From: an uncultured Prevotella sp.
Lineage (GTDB): Bacteria; Bacteroidota; Bacteroidia; Bacteroidales; Bacteroidaceae
DNA: 64,000 bases
NCBI GenBank assembly: GCA_900550035.1
Contig: URQS01000010.1
Coordinates: forward strand, 1-64,000
Direction: 5' to 3'
Both the position numbers and the translations under genes were made by a program. Below, one piece after another: positions 54,425-63,382 of this stretch. The notes beneath the pieces were generated by a model that saw only the letters and a program-made list of their open reading frames with translations, ran no database searches and was not told where the DNA came from. Positions within the stretch are counted from its first letter, which is position 1. Each line of letters begins with the position of its first letter.

Positions 54425-55246
54425 ATGAAATATGCCGAATACATTAAGCAGATAGAGATTGACTCGTTGTGGAGTGGCAAGCGCCACGTTGTGTGGAATC
54501 TCGACCGCCAGGTGAACATCCTGAGCGGCATAAATGGTGTGGGCAAGAGCACCATATTAAATAAGGTGGTGAAGGGACTTTCGGCAGGTGGCGAGTTTCC
54601 GAGCCACATGCTCAAGGGCGTCAGGCTGAAGGTGCAGCCCGACGATGCCAAGTGGATACGCTACGACGTTATACGTTCGTTCGACCGTCCGCTGTGGAAT
54701 CTTGATGCTGTCAGCAAGCTCAACACTTCGCTGAGCGATCTTGCCACCGAACTCGACATGCAGCTCTTCTTCCTGCAGCGCAAGTATCTCGACTATCAGG
54801 TCAACATCGGCAACCGCATCATTGCGTGTCTGCAAGACGGACGTCCCGATGCCGCCCTTGAAGCGCAGCGCATCTCGGCTCCGAAGAAGACATTCCAGGA
54901 CCTCATCGACGACCTCTTCTCGGAGACGGGCAAGACCATCATACGCACCGAGAACGAGATACGTTTCTCGCAGATTGGCGAGGTTTTGAGTCCGTATCAG
55001 CTCTCGAGCGGCGAGAAACAGATGCTTGTCATACTGCTTACGGTGCTCGTTGAGGACCAGTTGCCCTACGTTCTGTTTATGGACGAACCCGAAGTGAGCC
55101 TCCATGTCGACTGGCAGCAGCGGCTCATCGACCTCATCCTCACGCTCAATCCTAACGTTCAGATAATTCTTACCACCCATTCGCCAGCCGTGATAATGAA
55201 CGGATGGGCTGACAGGGTTACCGAAGTGAGCGACATTACGGACTGA
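54425..55246 (+). CDS. ABC-type AAA ATPase (AriA-like, PARIS-type partner)
   Basis: The 273-residue soluble ATPase has Walker A SGINGVGKST (Lys41), signature LSSGEKQML, Walker B YVLFMDEPEVSL and the His-switch LTTHSP. This is the RecF/OLD-like ABC ATPase pattern. It is shorter than the AriA subunit of described PARIS phage-defence systems as I recall it, and has only a small helical insert (about 95-180). The next plus-strand gene encodes a DUF4435 protein, the partner type in PARIS. A repeat element of about 220 bases separates them. Enzyme class is firm; the defence role is inferred. Confidence 0.85.
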   Translation: MKYAEYIKQIEIDSLWSGKRHVVWNLDRQVNILSGINGVGKSTILNKVVKGLSAGGEFPSHMLKGVRLKVQPDDAKWIRYDVIRSFDRPLWNLDAVSKLNTSLSDLATELDMQLFFLQRKYLDYQVNIGNRIIACLQDGRPDAALEAQRISAPKKTFQDLIDDLFSETGKTIIRTENEIRFSQIGEVLSPYQLSSGEKQMLVILLTVLVEDQLPYVLFMDEPEVSLHVDWQQRLIDLILTLNPNVQIILTTHSPAVIMNGWADRVTEVSDITD

Positions 55247-55253
55247 GAGACGC

Positions 55254-55470
55254 TGAAGTGAATTTTGAATTTTGAATTTTGAGTTTTGAATTATCGGCAA
55301 AGCCGATTTTTAATTATTCAATTTTGAATTGACAATTCATAAATCATCAATTCTAAATCGCAGGCGTAGCCGAGAATAATTCAAAATTCAAAACTCAAAA
55401 TTCAAAACTCATAATCGCAGGCGGCAGCCGAGAATAATTCAAAATTCAAAACTCAAAATTCAAAACTCAA
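55254..55470. repeat. Intergenic heptamer-repeat element C inside the ATPase-DUF4435 pair
   Basis: TTTTGAA-type units lead to a core TCGGCAAAGCCGA (about 55293-55305), the reverse complement of the element E core. Two cores related to TCGCAGGCGGCAGCCGAGAA follow, with CAAAATT/CAAAACT units between and after them. It ends four bases before the DUF4435 start codon. Confidence 0.85.
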
Positions 55471-55473
55471 TTT

Positions 55474-56499
55474 ATGGCCAAACGTTTGCGCGACAGTATA
55501 ACGTCGCAATATGTAGAGGCGGCAAACCGCCTTAGCTCGCGTCAGGCGCGCCGTCGCATCGTGGCTTATGTCGAGAGCTACGACGACATATTCTTCTGGC
55601 GGTCGGTGCTTTCGCGTTTCGAGAACTCCGAACGTTACTTCGAGGTGATGCTGCCGTCGCGTCTCGACCACCTGGAACGAGGCAAGAAGGCTGCCATTAT
55701 GAGTCTTATTGCAGCCGGAGGGGTAGGGCGTGACATGATAGCGTGCGTCGATGCCGACTACGACTACCTCGAACAGGGCGCAAGCGGGTCGTCGAAGACT
55801 ATCCTCGACAATCCTTACATATTCCATTCTTACGCCTACGCCATCGAGAACATGCAGTGTTATGCTCCGTCGTTGCACGCCGTGTGTGTGGCAGTGGCGC
55901 TCAACGACCGCCAGACGTTCGACTTTGAGGCTTTCTTGCGCGATTTCTCCACCGCCATCTTCCCGCTCTTCGTGTGGAATATATGGTCGTATCGCACCGG
56001 TGCAACGCCACGCTTTGCCATCAGCGACTTCCTTCACATCATCGAGATGGGCAACATTTCGCCCGAAAACAGTCAGCAGGCGCTTGCCAATCTGCGCCGT
56101 CGCGTGGGACATAAGATGCAGATGCTGCAACGTCAACATCCCGGTGCGCGCGAGAGCTACGCTGCCGTCAAGGACGACCTTCGCCGACTTGGTGTGCGCC
56201 CCGACATGACATATATGTACATCCAGGGCCATCATCTGTTTGACAAGATTGTGGTGCCGCTCGTAAGGAAGGTGTGCAATCAGCTGATACGCGAACGCGA
56301 GCGCGAGATTTCAGTTCAAAGTGTTCACGCCACCCAGCAGCGCAACGAGTTGTCGTGCTACTCGTCGAGTGTGGGCGATGCCGAATTTGTGTTGCGCCGC
56401 AACGTAGGCTATGTGTCGTCGCCGCAATATCAGAGCATAGTGGAAGACCTTCAGCGGTATCTGGAAGGAGAAAGTGCTGAGCCTTCAGTTGATAGTTGA
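55474..56499 (+). CDS. DUF4435 protein (TOPRIM-like, AriB-like)
   Basis: The 341-residue protein opens with a basic helix, then AYVESYDDIFFW (Glu34), GKKAA and MIACVDADYDYLE (Asp93 and Asp95). The Glu plus DxD arrangement is that of TOPRIM metal-binding nuclease domains, and DUF4435 is the family of AriB in PARIS. The C-terminal half is helical. Key acidic residues are intact, so nuclease activity is plausible. Its partner ATPase is encoded upstream beyond a heptamer-repeat element. ATPase-DUF4435 pairs also occur outside proven PARIS systems, so the defence call needs caution. Confidence 0.82.
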   Translation: MAKRLRDSITSQYVEAANRLSSRQARRRIVAYVESYDDIFFWRSVLSRFENSERYFEVMLPSRLDHLERGKKAAIMSLIAAGGVGRDMIACVDADYDYLEQGASGSSKTILDNPYIFHSYAYAIENMQCYAPSLHAVCVAVALNDRQTFDFEAFLRDFSTAIFPLFVWNIWSYRTGATPRFAISDFLHIIEMGNISPENSQQALANLRRRVGHKMQMLQRQHPGARESYAAVKDDLRRLGVRPDMTYMYIQGHHLFDKIVVPLVRKVCNQLIREREREISVQSVHATQQRNELSCYSSSVGDAEFVLRRNVGYVSSPQYQSIVEDLQRYLEGESAEPSVDS

Positions 56500-56654
<155 letters not shown>

Positions 56655-56655
56655 A

Positions 56656-56702
56656 TAAAAAAAAGGATTTTGCTACGCGATTGCGTGCAAAATCCTTTTT
56701 TA
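56656..56702. terminator. Bidirectional terminator between DUF4435 and rplS
   Basis: AAAAGGATTTTGC (56661-56673) pairs with GCAAAATCCTTTT, with A and T runs on both sides. It serves rplS on the minus strand and may stop read-through on the plus strand. Confidence 0.8.
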
Positions 56703-56731
56703 TCTCTTTTCGAGTTAGGTATCCGTACGGA

Positions 56732-57094
56732 TTAAGCATTGGTTGTGTTAACGCGACGCTCAGCGATACGAGCCTTCTTGCCAGTAAGGTTGCGGAGGTA
56801 GTAGAGCTTAGCGCGACGTACCTTACCATGCTTGTTGACCTCGATGCTCTCGATGTTCGGTGACTCAATCGGGAAGATACGCTCTACACCAACAGTACCA
56901 GACATCTTGCGAACGGTGAAGCGCTTCTTGTCACCGTGGCCAGAAATCTTGATAACTACACCACGATAGAGCTGGATACGCTCCTTTGTACCCTCGATAA
57001 TTTTGTAAGCGACTGTGATAGTGTCACCTGAACGGAACTCAGGGAACTTCTTGCCGGTTGCAAATGCTTCTTCAGCAACTTTAATTAAATCCAT
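56732..57094 (-). CDS. rplS: 50S ribosomal protein L19
   Basis: The start is at 57094 ([11 protein letters not shown]), the usual L19 beginning; an upstream in-frame ATG at 57148 would add 18 atypical residues. The 120-residue protein has the L19 landmarks [25 protein letters not shown] and [20 protein letters not shown]. It sits at the 30S-50S interface. The promoter at 57187-57217 precedes it and a strong terminator follows. It is transcribed alone. Confidence 0.97.
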   Translation of the reverse strand: MDLIKVAEEAFATGKKFPEFRSGDTITVAYKIIEGTKERIQLYRGVVIKISGHGDKKRFTVRKMSGTVGVERIFPIESPNIESIEVNKHGKVRRAKLYYLRNLTGKKARIAERRVNTTNA

Positions 57095-57186
57095 TGTTAA
57101 TTTGATAATTAAATTTGTTTTATCGTTCTCGCGCAACATAATGGGCAACTCTTCTTCCCGTCATCGGTTACGCCGAAAAGCGGGTG

Positions 57187-57217
57187 CAAAGTTACGACTT
57201 TTTTCGCTAACGCACAA
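57187..57217 (-). promoter_or_regulatory. Promoter of rplS
   Basis: On the minus strand: TTG (57215-57217), 20 bases, TAACTTTG (57187-57194). The leader is about 90 bases. Confidence 0.65.
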
Positions 57218-57289
57218 GCATTTACAAGAAAAGACATCCCGAAAAACATATTTTTAGACTTTTACACGTTCTGTCATAAAACATTTTTG

Positions 57290-57297
57290 TATTTTTG
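57290..57297 (+). promoter_or_regulatory. -7 box of the flippase-like gene
   Basis: TATTTTTG ends only 9 bases before ATG 57307, again suggesting a leaderless or very short leader mRNA. Confidence 0.45.
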
Positions 57298-57306
57298 CAT
57301 ATACTT

Positions 57307-58305
57307 ATGCAGTTAAAAAAGATAATAAACGACTCTCTTAAGGTGGCACTCTCGCTGCTGCTTGGCGGACTGATACTCTACTGGATGTATCGCGACTTCG
57401 ACTTCCGTCAGGTAGAGCATGTTCTGCTGCACGAAATGAACTGGACGTGGATGTTGCTTTCATTCCCGTTCGGCATCTTGGCGCAGGCTTTTCGTGGTTG
57501 GCGATGGCATCTCACGCTCGAACCCGTAGGCGAACATCCGCGCACGTCCACCAGTGTCTACTCCATATTCCTCTCCTATGCCGTCAGCCTTGTAGTGCCG
57601 CGTATAGGCGAGTTTGCCCGTTGCGGTGTGTTGCGCCGCTACGACGGAGTGTCGTTTCCCAAGGCTTTGGGCACGGTGGTGGTGGAGCGTGCCATCGATT
57701 CGGCATTGGTCATGTGCATAGCCCTTGTCACCATGCTGTGCCAATTCAGCGTGTTCAACACCTTCTTCGACCGCACTGGCACCAACATCGGCGCCCTGCT
57801 GGCAGGATTCTCTACCACCGGCTACATCGTCACAGCCATTTGCGGACTTGCAGTATGCCTTCTGGCGTGGTACATCATGCGTCGGTTTGCCATATATAAT
57901 AAGGTGAAGGCTACGGTGCAGGGCATCTGGCAAGGCATCATGTCGATACGTAGCGTGAAGTGTCCCGTGCGCTTCGTCGTGTACACTCTCGCTATATGGG
58001 CGTGCTATTTCCTGCACTATTACCTCACGTTCTTCTGCTTCGACTCCACGTCCGGACTGGGCGTGTCGTGCGCAATGGTGACGTTCATCGTGGGCAGCAT
58101 AGCCGTTATCGTTCCTACCCCCAATGGAGCCGGACCGTGGCATTTCGCCGTCAAGACCATGCTGTTGCTATATGGCATAGGCGAGACCGATGCTCTCAAC
58201 TTCGTGCTCATCGTCCACAGCGTGCAAACGCTGCTCGTGGTGGCAATGGGCGTATGGGCGTGGGTGGCACTCTCGTTCACCCGCAAGCAGCCGAGCCTGC
58301 AGTAA
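57307..58305 (+). CDS. Flippase-like membrane protein (LPG synthase TM / UPF0104 family)
   Basis: ATG 57307 (MQLKKIINDSL) is preferred over TTG 57295, which lies in the -7 box. The 332-residue protein has eight or so membrane segments. It carries the family patterns GWRWHLTLEPVG, GEFARCGVLRRYDG and VPTPNGAGPWHFAV. Related proteins include the membrane part of MprF and AglD-type flippase-like proteins. Specific substrate unknown; a role in lipid or envelope transport is likely. It is divergent from rplS. Confidence 0.85.
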   Translation: MQLKKIINDSLKVALSLLLGGLILYWMYRDFDFRQVEHVLLHEMNWTWMLLSFPFGILAQAFRGWRWHLTLEPVGEHPRTSTSVYSIFLSYAVSLVVPRIGEFARCGVLRRYDGVSFPKALGTVVVERAIDSALVMCIALVTMLCQFSVFNTFFDRTGTNIGALLAGFSTTGYIVTAICGLAVCLLAWYIMRRFAIYNKVKATVQGIWQGIMSIRSVKCPVRFVVYTLAIWACYFLHYYLTFFCFDSTSGLGVSCAMVTFIVGSIAVIVPTPNGAGPWHFAVKTMLLLYGIGETDALNFVLIVHSVQTLLVVAMGVWAWVALSFTRKQPSLQ

Positions 58306-58364
58306 ATAAGAAAGTAATAATCACAAATACTACTATTATTTAATCACTAATAAACACAATTATT

Positions 58365-59822
58365 ATGAGTGAAATCAAAAACCTAAACCCCGAATGTATT
58401 TGGCGCAACTTTGACGCACTGACACAGGTGCCGCGCCCGTCTGGACATCTTGAAAAAGTACAGCACATGCTGCTTGAGTTTGCCGCACGCGTAGGCGTTG
58501 AGGCATTCAAGGACGCTGCTGGCAATATAGTGATGCGCAAGCCCGCATCTCCCGGAATGGAAAATCGCAAGGGTATCATCCTTCAGGCTCACATGGACAT
58601 GGTACCGCAGAAGAGCAATGACAGCAACCACAACTTCGAGACCGACCCGATTCAGACATACATTGACGGCGAATGGGTTAAGGCAAAGGGCACTACTCTC
58701 GGTGCCGACAACGGTATCGGCGTAGCTGCCATCATGTCTGTTATGGAGGACAAAACTCTCGTACACGGACCCGTTGAGGGACTCATCACTGCCGACGAAG
58801 AGACCGGTATGTTCGGTGCCAACGACCTGCCCGAGGGCGAACTCAACGGCGATATCCTGCTCAATCTCGACTCTGAGACATGGGGCAAGTTCGTTATCGG
58901 TTCGGCTGGTGGTGTCGACATCACAGCCACACTCGACTATAAGGAGGTAGAGACCGACAAGGAAGACGCAGCCGTTAAGGTCGTTATCAAGGGACTGAAG
59001 GGCGGACACTCAGGATTGGAGATTAACGAGGGACGCGGCAATGCCAACAAGCTCATGGCTCGCTTCGTACATGAGGCCATCGCCGAGTACGGTGCACGTC
59101 TCGCTACATGGCACGGCGGCAACATGCGCAATGCCATCCCGTTCGAGTGCTCTACAGTGCTCACACTGCCTAAGGAGAACGTTGAGGCTCTGAAGGAAGA
59201 CGTAGCCGAGTGGTGCGCTCTGTTCAACAACGAGTATCGCACAATCGAGGAGAACATCCAGTTCTTTGCCGAGGACGTTGAGGCTCCTGCCACTCAGGTG
59301 CCCGAGGAGATTCAGGACAACCTGCTCGATGCCATCTACGGTTGCCACAACGGTGTGCTCCGCATGATTCCGGTGTTCCCGTCGGTAGTAGAGACATCGT
59401 CAAACCTCGCCATCATCGACATCGAGGGCGGCCACGCTTACTTCAAGCTGCTCGCACGTTCGTCAAGAGAGAGCATGCGCGACTATATTGCAGCCACTCT
59501 TGAGTCGACATTCTCGATGGCAGGCATGAAGGTAGTGATGAGCGGCGAGTACGGCGGTTGGGACCCCAACACCGACAGCGAGATACTCCATCTGCTCGAA
59601 AAGAACTATCGCGAGCTGTTCAATGAGGAGGCAATCGAGCAGGTCGACCACGCCGGATTGGAGTGCTCGGTCATCCTTGGCAAGTATCCTCACCTCGACG
59701 TTGTGTCGCTCGGCCCCACAATGCGTTCGCCGCACACCACAACTGAGCGTTGCCTCATCTCTACAGTGGCTCCATTCTGGGAACTGCTTAAGAAGACAAT
59801 GGCAGAAGCTCCAGTGAAATAA
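58365..59822 (+). CDS. pepD: Aminoacyl-histidine dipeptidase (PepD, M20 family)
   Basis: The 485-residue metallopeptidase has M20 zinc-site motifs: IILQAHMDMVPQ, GADNGIGVAAIM with its Asp, and ITADEETGMFGAND with the catalytic Glu. A lid domain is inserted at about 210-380. The C-terminal GPTMRSPHTTTERCLIST supplies the last His ligand. It cleaves Xaa-His and other dipeptides in the cytoplasm. Length is standard. It ends at a strong terminator (59832-59870) and has no operon partner. Confidence 0.94.
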   Translation: MSEIKNLNPECIWRNFDALTQVPRPSGHLEKVQHMLLEFAARVGVEAFKDAAGNIVMRKPASPGMENRKGIILQAHMDMVPQKSNDSNHNFETDPIQTYIDGEWVKAKGTTLGADNGIGVAAIMSVMEDKTLVHGPVEGLITADEETGMFGANDLPEGELNGDILLNLDSETWGKFVIGSAGGVDITATLDYKEVETDKEDAAVKVVIKGLKGGHSGLEINEGRGNANKLMARFVHEAIAEYGARLATWHGGNMRNAIPFECSTVLTLPKENVEALKEDVAEWCALFNNEYRTIEENIQFFAEDVEAPATQVPEEIQDNLLDAIYGCHNGVLRMIPVFPSVVETSSNLAIIDIEGGHAYFKLLARSSRESMRDYIAATLESTFSMAGMKVVMSGEYGGWDPNTDSEILHLLEKNYRELFNEEAIEQVDHAGLECSVILGKYPHLDVVSLGPTMRSPHTTTERCLISTVAPFWELLKKTMAEAPVK

Positions 59823-59831
59823 ACAGACAGA

Positions 59832-59870
59832 AGTTTCGCAAGTTAGTTTCAGACTTGCGAAACTTTTTTT
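59832..59870 (+). terminator. Terminator after pepD
   Basis: AGTTTCGCAAGT (59832-59843) and ACTTGCGAAACT (59853-59864), loop of 9, then a T run. Confidence 0.85.
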
Positions 59871-60098
59871 CGTATTATCGCTGCTTTCAATGTACCAACT
59901 TTAGACTGTAGCAATACAATATTTGCATTTTTAATCGCTCAAAACTGCGAGCTGAACGCACAAGAAAATCTTTGGCTCGAAATTCGTGAGTTTTGCGTGT
60001 GCAGCGATATGTTGTTGATACATAAAGGGTTATAAGGATTGCGGTTCGAGCGTGCAATTGTCACAATTCACAAGAAGCTTCATTTTATTATAAAAGGA

Positions 60099-60182
60099 GT
60101 CCTTTTGCTCCCCAACTGTAGTCCTTTTGCTCTCCAACTGTAGCCCTTTTGCCTTGCAAAAGTAGTCTATTTGAATGCAAAG
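60099..60182. repeat. Tandem 22-base units in the pepD-purH gap
   Basis: Units at 60099-60120 and 60121-60142 (GTCCTTTTGCTCCCCAACTG type) differ by one base. 60143-60164 is a variant whose second half differs, and 60165-60182 is a decayed partial copy. Confidence 0.75.
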
Positions 60183-60469
60183 AAGCTCTGAACCAATAAA
60201 AAAATGAACGATTTGGGTTGCAAAACCTCAGAAAACGCCGTTGCAAATCTCCAGAATCGATTTTTGTTTTGTAACACTTTTTTACTGCCTGTACGATATT
60301 TGCATGCACAAACTCAAAGCCAAGCCTTGCTGTCATTGGAATGAGGTGAGAGACTACTATCAGAAGCGTTTGGCAGGTATGTAATATCCCTACAAATGCG
60401 TAATATCAACAAAACGGGCTAATAATCTAATTTTTAGTTATTTTAATATGGTATATCAGCGGTTTTTGC

Positions 60470-60477
60470 TAACTTTG
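60470..60477 (+). promoter_or_regulatory. -7 box of the IMP cyclohydrolase gene
   Basis: TAACTTTG, 30 bases before ATG 60508. No good -33 TTG is seen at the right spacing. Confidence 0.5.
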
Positions 60478-60507
60478 CAAATTAAACAAAGTAAATAGTA
60501 AAAGTAT

Positions 60508-61107
60508 ATGGCTGGAACAAAAAAAATCAAGACTGCGCTTATCTCAGTTTTTCATAAGGACGGTCTCGACGAGCTGTTGAAGAAGCTCAACGAGGAAGGT
60601 GTTAAATTCCTCTCTACAGGTGGTACACAGGCTTTCATCGAGTCGCTTGGCTACGAGTGTCAGGCCGTTGAGAGTGTTACATCTTATCCTTCAATTCTCG
60701 GCGGACGTGTGAAGACTCTGCATCCGCGTATCTTCGGCGGCATCCTGGCTCGTCGCGACAATGAGGGCGACCTTCAGCAGATGGCTGAGTATGCAATTCC
60801 CGAGATCGACCTCGTGATTGTAGACCTCTATCCTTTCGAGCAGACTGTAGCAAGCGGCGCAAGCGAAGCCGACATCATTGAGAAGATTGATATAGGCGGT
60901 ATCTCACTCATCCGTGCCGGAGCCAAGAACTTCAACGATGTAGTAATCGTTCCGAGCAAGGCAGAGTATGGCATGCTCCTCGATATCGTCAACAAGAAGG
61001 GTGCTGAGACCGACCTCGCAGAGCGTAAGGTGTTCGCCGAGCACGCTTTCGGCGTAAGCAGCCACTACGATACAGCAATCCACGAGTGGTTTGCAAAGAA
61101 GAATTAG
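60508..61107 (+). CDS. Stand-alone IMP cyclohydrolase domain (PurH N-terminal half)
   Basis: The 199-residue protein matches the MGS-like IMP cyclohydrolase domain of PurH: KTALISVFHKDGLDEL, FLSTGGTQAFIE, ILGGRVKTLHPRIFGGILAR and IDIGGISLIRAGAKN. The usual bifunctional PurH is about 500 or more residues and adds an AICAR transformylase domain. Here the frame ends cleanly at the domain border (HEWFAKKN), and the following 200 bases are repeats, not a decayed transformylase. The transformylase must be encoded elsewhere. The product should close FAICAR to IMP, the last step of purine synthesis. mreB follows as in related genomes. Confidence 0.88.
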   Translation: MAGTKKIKTALISVFHKDGLDELLKKLNEEGVKFLSTGGTQAFIESLGYECQAVESVTSYPSILGGRVKTLHPRIFGGILARRDNEGDLQQMAEYAIPEIDLVIVDLYPFEQTVASGASEADIIEKIDIGGISLIRAGAKNFNDVVIVPSKAEYGMLLDIVNKKGAETDLAERKVFAEHAFGVSSHYDTAIHEWFAKKN

Positions 61108-61318
61108 GAATTAGGAATTAGGAATTAGGAATTTGTCGGCTTTGCCGATTTGGAATTTTTAAGTTTTGAATTCAGAATTCGCAACTCAGAATTCGTAATT
61201 GCCACAGGCAACTAACTCGTAATTCGTAATTCATAATTCATAATTGCCACGAGGCAACTAACTCGTAACTCGTAATTCGTAATTCGAAATTCATATAAAT
61301 CAAAACTCAAAATTCACT
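61108..61318. repeat. Intergenic heptamer-repeat element E
   Basis: Four GAATTAG-type units, core TCGGCTTTGCCGA (61137-61149), then mixed AATTC/AACTC units are visible. Two cores of the type TTGCCACAGGCAA/TTGCCACGAGGCAA are each followed by ACTAACTCGTAA and further AATTCGT units. It ends two bases before mreB. Confidence 0.85.
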
Positions 61319-61320
61319 AG

Positions 61321-62343
61321 ATGGGATTTTTTTCATTCGTACAAGAAATAGCGATGGACCTCGGCACCGCCAACACCATCATTATCAGCGATGATAAGAT
61401 TGTTGTTGACGAGCCTTCGGTAGTGGCGCTCGACCGCCGTACCGACAAGATGATAGCTGTCGGCTCAAAGGCCAAGATGATGTATGAGAAGACTCACGAC
61501 AACATCCGCACCATACGTCCGCTGCGCGACGGCGTTATCGCCGACTTCACCGCATGCGAGCAGATGATGCGCGGACTCATCAAGATGGTTCACACAGGCA
61601 GCCGACTCTTCTCGCCGTCACTGCGTATGGTCATCGGCGTACCTTCAGGCTCTACTGAGGTGGAGCTGCGTGCTGTGCGCGACAGTGCCGAGCATGCCAA
61701 CGGCCGCGACGTATATCTGATTTTCGAGCCTATGGCAGCAGCCATCGGTATCGGCATCGACGTTGAGGCTCCTGAGGGCAACATGATTGTAGATATAGGT
61801 GGCGGTTCTACCGAGATTGCCGTCATCTCACTTGGCGGCATCGTGTCGAACAACTCTATCCGCACCGCAGGCGACGACCTTACAGCCGACATCCAAGAGT
61901 ATATGTCGCGCCAGCACAACGTGAAGGTTTCGGAGCGTATGGCCGAGCGTATCAAGATACACGTAGGTTCGGCGCTGACCGAACTGGGCGACGAGGCTCC
62001 TGAGGACTTCATCGTACACGGACCTAACCGCATCACAGCACTGCCTATGGAGGTGCCGGTATGCTATCAGGAGATAGCACACTGCATCGACAAGACTGTA
62101 GCAAAGATTGAGAACGCCGTACTCTCGGCACTCGAGAGCACTCCGCCAGAACTTTATGCCGACATCGTGAAGAACGGTATCTACCTCAGTGGTGGCGGCG
62201 CTCTACTTCGCGGACTCGACCGTCGTCTCACCGAGAAGATTAACATTCCGTTCCACATCGCCGAGGATCCGCTCCACAGCGTAGCCAAGGGTGCTGGTGT
62301 GGCTCTGAAGAACATCGAACGCTTCTCATTCCTGATGAGATAA
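61321..62343 (+). CDS. mreB: Rod-shape-determining actin homologue MreB
   Basis: The 340-residue actin-fold ATPase has the phosphate-1 motif MDLGTANTIII, connect-1 and phosphate-2 VDIGGGSTEIAVISLGG, and the adenosine motif YLSGGGALLRGLD. It polymerises under the inner membrane and positions the elongasome. It heads the mreB-mreC-mreD-mrdA cluster. Element F separates it from mreC; promoters inside that gap are not obvious. Confidence 0.97.
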   Translation: MGFFSFVQEIAMDLGTANTIIISDDKIVVDEPSVVALDRRTDKMIAVGSKAKMMYEKTHDNIRTIRPLRDGVIADFTACEQMMRGLIKMVHTGSRLFSPSLRMVIGVPSGSTEVELRAVRDSAEHANGRDVYLIFEPMAAAIGIGIDVEAPEGNMIVDIGGGSTEIAVISLGGIVSNNSIRTAGDDLTADIQEYMSRQHNVKVSERMAERIKIHVGSALTELGDEAPEDFIVHGPNRITALPMEVPVCYQEIAHCIDKTVAKIENAVLSALESTPPELYADIVKNGIYLSGGGALLRGLDRRLTEKINIPFHIAEDPLHSVAKGAGVALKNIERFSFLMR

Positions 62344-62484
62344 AATAGACAAAAGTAAAAAAGTAAAAAAGTAAAAAAGTAAAAAGTGTAGGGCAATGCC
62401 CTGCAAATCGGCTTACTATATATATAGGTGCCGGCATTACCTTTTTACTTTTTTACTTTTTTACTCTTTTGCTTTTTTACTTTT
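62344..62484. repeat. Intergenic octamer-repeat element F (mirror array between mreB and mreC)
   Basis: AGTAAAAA units (about 62352-62387) face TTTTTACT units (about 62441-62480) across a core with GTAGGGCAATGCCCTGC. The two flanks can pair over tens of bases. It resembles element D in plan but not in unit sequence. Confidence 0.85.
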
Positions 62485-62492
62485 ACAACAAA

Positions 62493-63353
62493 ATGCGCAA
62501 CCTATTAGAATTCCTTTCACGTCACAACCACTGGTTTGTCTTCGTGCTGCTTGAGGTGCTGAGCCTCACGTTGCTGTTCAATTACAACAGCTATCAGGGC
62601 AGCGTATGGTTCACATCGGCCAACGCCGTCAGCGGCAAGGTGTACGAGTGGAGCTCGGCTGTGACACAATATTTCTCGCTCACCGACGTCAACCGTCAGC
62701 TCACCCAGCGCAACGTCTATCTGGAACGCGAAGTGGAGATGCTGGCCGAACAGATACGCAAGACACAGAAGGACACTACCGCTGTGGAGCGTATGCAGCA
62801 GAGCGTGATGCGACAGTATAGCACCATACCTGCCAAGGTGGTGAGCTCGTCGCTCGACAAGGCCAACAACCTCATCACTATCGATAAGGGCAGTGCCGAC
62901 GGTGTGCGCAAGGACATGGGCGTAGTGTGCGGCACGGGCGTTGTGGGCATCGTTTACCTCACGTCCGAACACTACTCGGTAGTGATACCGGTGCTCAACG
63001 CTCAGTCGAACATCAGCTGCTCGATACGCGGACGTGGCTACTTCGGCTATCTGCACTGGAACGGAGGCTCGCCCGAATATGCCTATATCGACGACATCCC
63101 ACGCCATGCCCACTTCAAGCTGGGCGACTATGTGGTGACGTCGGGCTACTCATCGGTGTTCCCCTCGGGAGTAATCGTAGGACGTATCAAGCATGTCTTC
63201 AACTCGGCCGACGGTATGGCCTATCGCCTCAAGGTGACGCTGACCACCGACTTCACCCGCTTGCGCGACGTGTGCGTAATCAACGACACCGAGATGGAGA
63301 AGAAGATGGAGATACTACAGGCCGCTCAAGACTCGCTCAAGGCACGCCAATAA
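62493..63353 (+). CDS. mreC: Rod-shape-determining protein MreC
   Basis: ATG 62493 (MRNLLEFLSRH) is preferred over TTG 62469 in the repeat. The 286-residue protein has one membrane helix (about 14-32). A coiled coil follows (about 62-100, NRQLTQRNVYLEREVEML). The beta-rich periplasmic MreC domain carries ITIDKGSADGVRKDMGVV and GDYVVTSGYSSVFPSGVIVG. It links MreB to the cell-wall synthases. The next gene starts 29 bases later. Confidence 0.94.
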   Translation: MRNLLEFLSRHNHWFVFVLLEVLSLTLLFNYNSYQGSVWFTSANAVSGKVYEWSSAVTQYFSLTDVNRQLTQRNVYLEREVEMLAEQIRKTQKDTTAVERMQQSVMRQYSTIPAKVVSSSLDKANNLITIDKGSADGVRKDMGVVCGTGVVGIVYLTSEHYSVVIPVLNAQSNISCSIRGRGYFGYLHWNGGSPEYAYIDDIPRHAHFKLGDYVVTSGYSSVFPSGVIVGRIKHVFNSADGMAYRLKVTLTTDFTRLRDVCVINDTEMEKKMEILQAAQDSLKARQ

Positions 63354-63382
63354 TCATAACGTAATCACCCTCATACAGAAAA

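Larger units (their letters stand above)
59871..60507. other. Long intergenic region before the IMP cyclohydrolase gene
   Basis: About 640 bases without a convincing gene. It contains a 22-base tandem array (60099 on) and a 26-codon ATG frame at 60304-60384 with no support. The -7 box TAACTTTG (60470-60477), 30 bases before the next ATG, ends the region. The stretch 59930-60010 has words such as GCTCGAAATTCGTGAGTTTTG that look like a decayed repeat. Confidence 0.5.

Noticed and set aside
57095..57148. N-terminal extension of L19
   Set aside because: The 18 extra residues are not typical of L19, and [11 protein letters not shown] at 57094 is the normal start.
60304..60384. 26-codon ATG frame in the pepD-purH gap
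   Set aside because: There is no ribosome-binding or promoter support, and no recognisable motif; too short to claim.
61108..61318. Possible CRISPR-like array in the heptamer repeats
   Set aside because: Units are only 7 bases, imperfect, have no spacers of constant length, and no cas gene is present.
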